Made by a program: the position numbers and the translations under genes
Shown: positions 6,506 through 6,506 of the stretch, in pieces
Numbering within the stretch: the stretch's first letter is position 1
Layout of the letters: every line of letters begins with the position of its first letter
NCBI GenBank assembly: GCA_947632315.1
Contig: CANROV010000113.1
Coordinates: forward strand, 1-6,506
Origin: Candidatus Gastranaerophilales bacterium
Lineage (GTDB): Bacteria; Cyanobacteriota; Vampirovibrionia; Gastranaerophilales; Gastranaerophilaceae
DNA: 6,506 bases
Direction of reading: 5' to 3'
The notes under the pieces: generated by a model
The model's input: the letters and a program-made list of their open reading frames with translations, nothing else
Told to the model about the DNA's origin: nothing
Database searches by the model: none

Positions 6506-6506
6506 T

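Overview
This is an AT-rich bacterial window with short intergenic gaps, the standard code (TAA, TAG and TGA stops) and AAGG/AGAGG-type ribosome binding sites. Five coding regions are read leftward on the minus strand. One is read rightward and converges on them at the left end. The protein style (HD-GYP protein, a TPR plus HEXXH protein, an HNH-like protein with an acidic tail, low GC) reminds me of gut Candidatus Gastranaerophilales (Melainabacteria), but that is an impression. No marker here proves the lineage; any low-GC gut bacterium remains possible.

Layout from left to right. Bases 3-914 (+): the 3' part of a gene whose start lies outside the window; it carries an HNH-nuclease-like signature. 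A 21-base gap with a possible terminator separates it from a convergent minus-strand gene. Bases 936-1928 (-): three TPR repeats followed by a HEXXH zinc-peptidase-like domain, starting at TTG. Bases 1929-2021 hold a promoter-like hexamer and an all-AT stem-loop. Bases 2022-3755 (-): a complete bacterial-type prolyl-tRNA synthetase with its editing insertion. Bases 3818-4756 (-): a DUF4422 family glycosyltransferase-like protein. Bases 4756-5904 (-): UDP-galactopyranose mutase, overlapping the DUF4422 gene by one base. Bases 5966-6505 (-): the C-terminal part of an HD-GYP domain protein running off the right edge. No gene-free stretch exceeds 100 bases. I saw no tRNA, rRNA, CRISPR array or insertion sequence.

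How they fit together. The mutase and the DUF4422 protein form a translationally coupled pair. The mutase supplies UDP-galactofuranose, and the DUF4422 protein is a plausible partner in adding sugars to a surface glycan. The pair is clearly more AT-rich than proS and the HD-GYP gene, so it looks like a small glycan cassette placed beside housekeeping genes. No other gene of a capsule or O-antigen locus is visible.

The points most worth a second look are: altered conserved residues in the HD-GYP domain; the HNH-like signature in the left-edge protein; the TPR/metallopeptidase architecture with no in-frame signal peptide; and a four-codon reading frame overlapping the glf start. I do not see a clearly new multi-gene system in this window.
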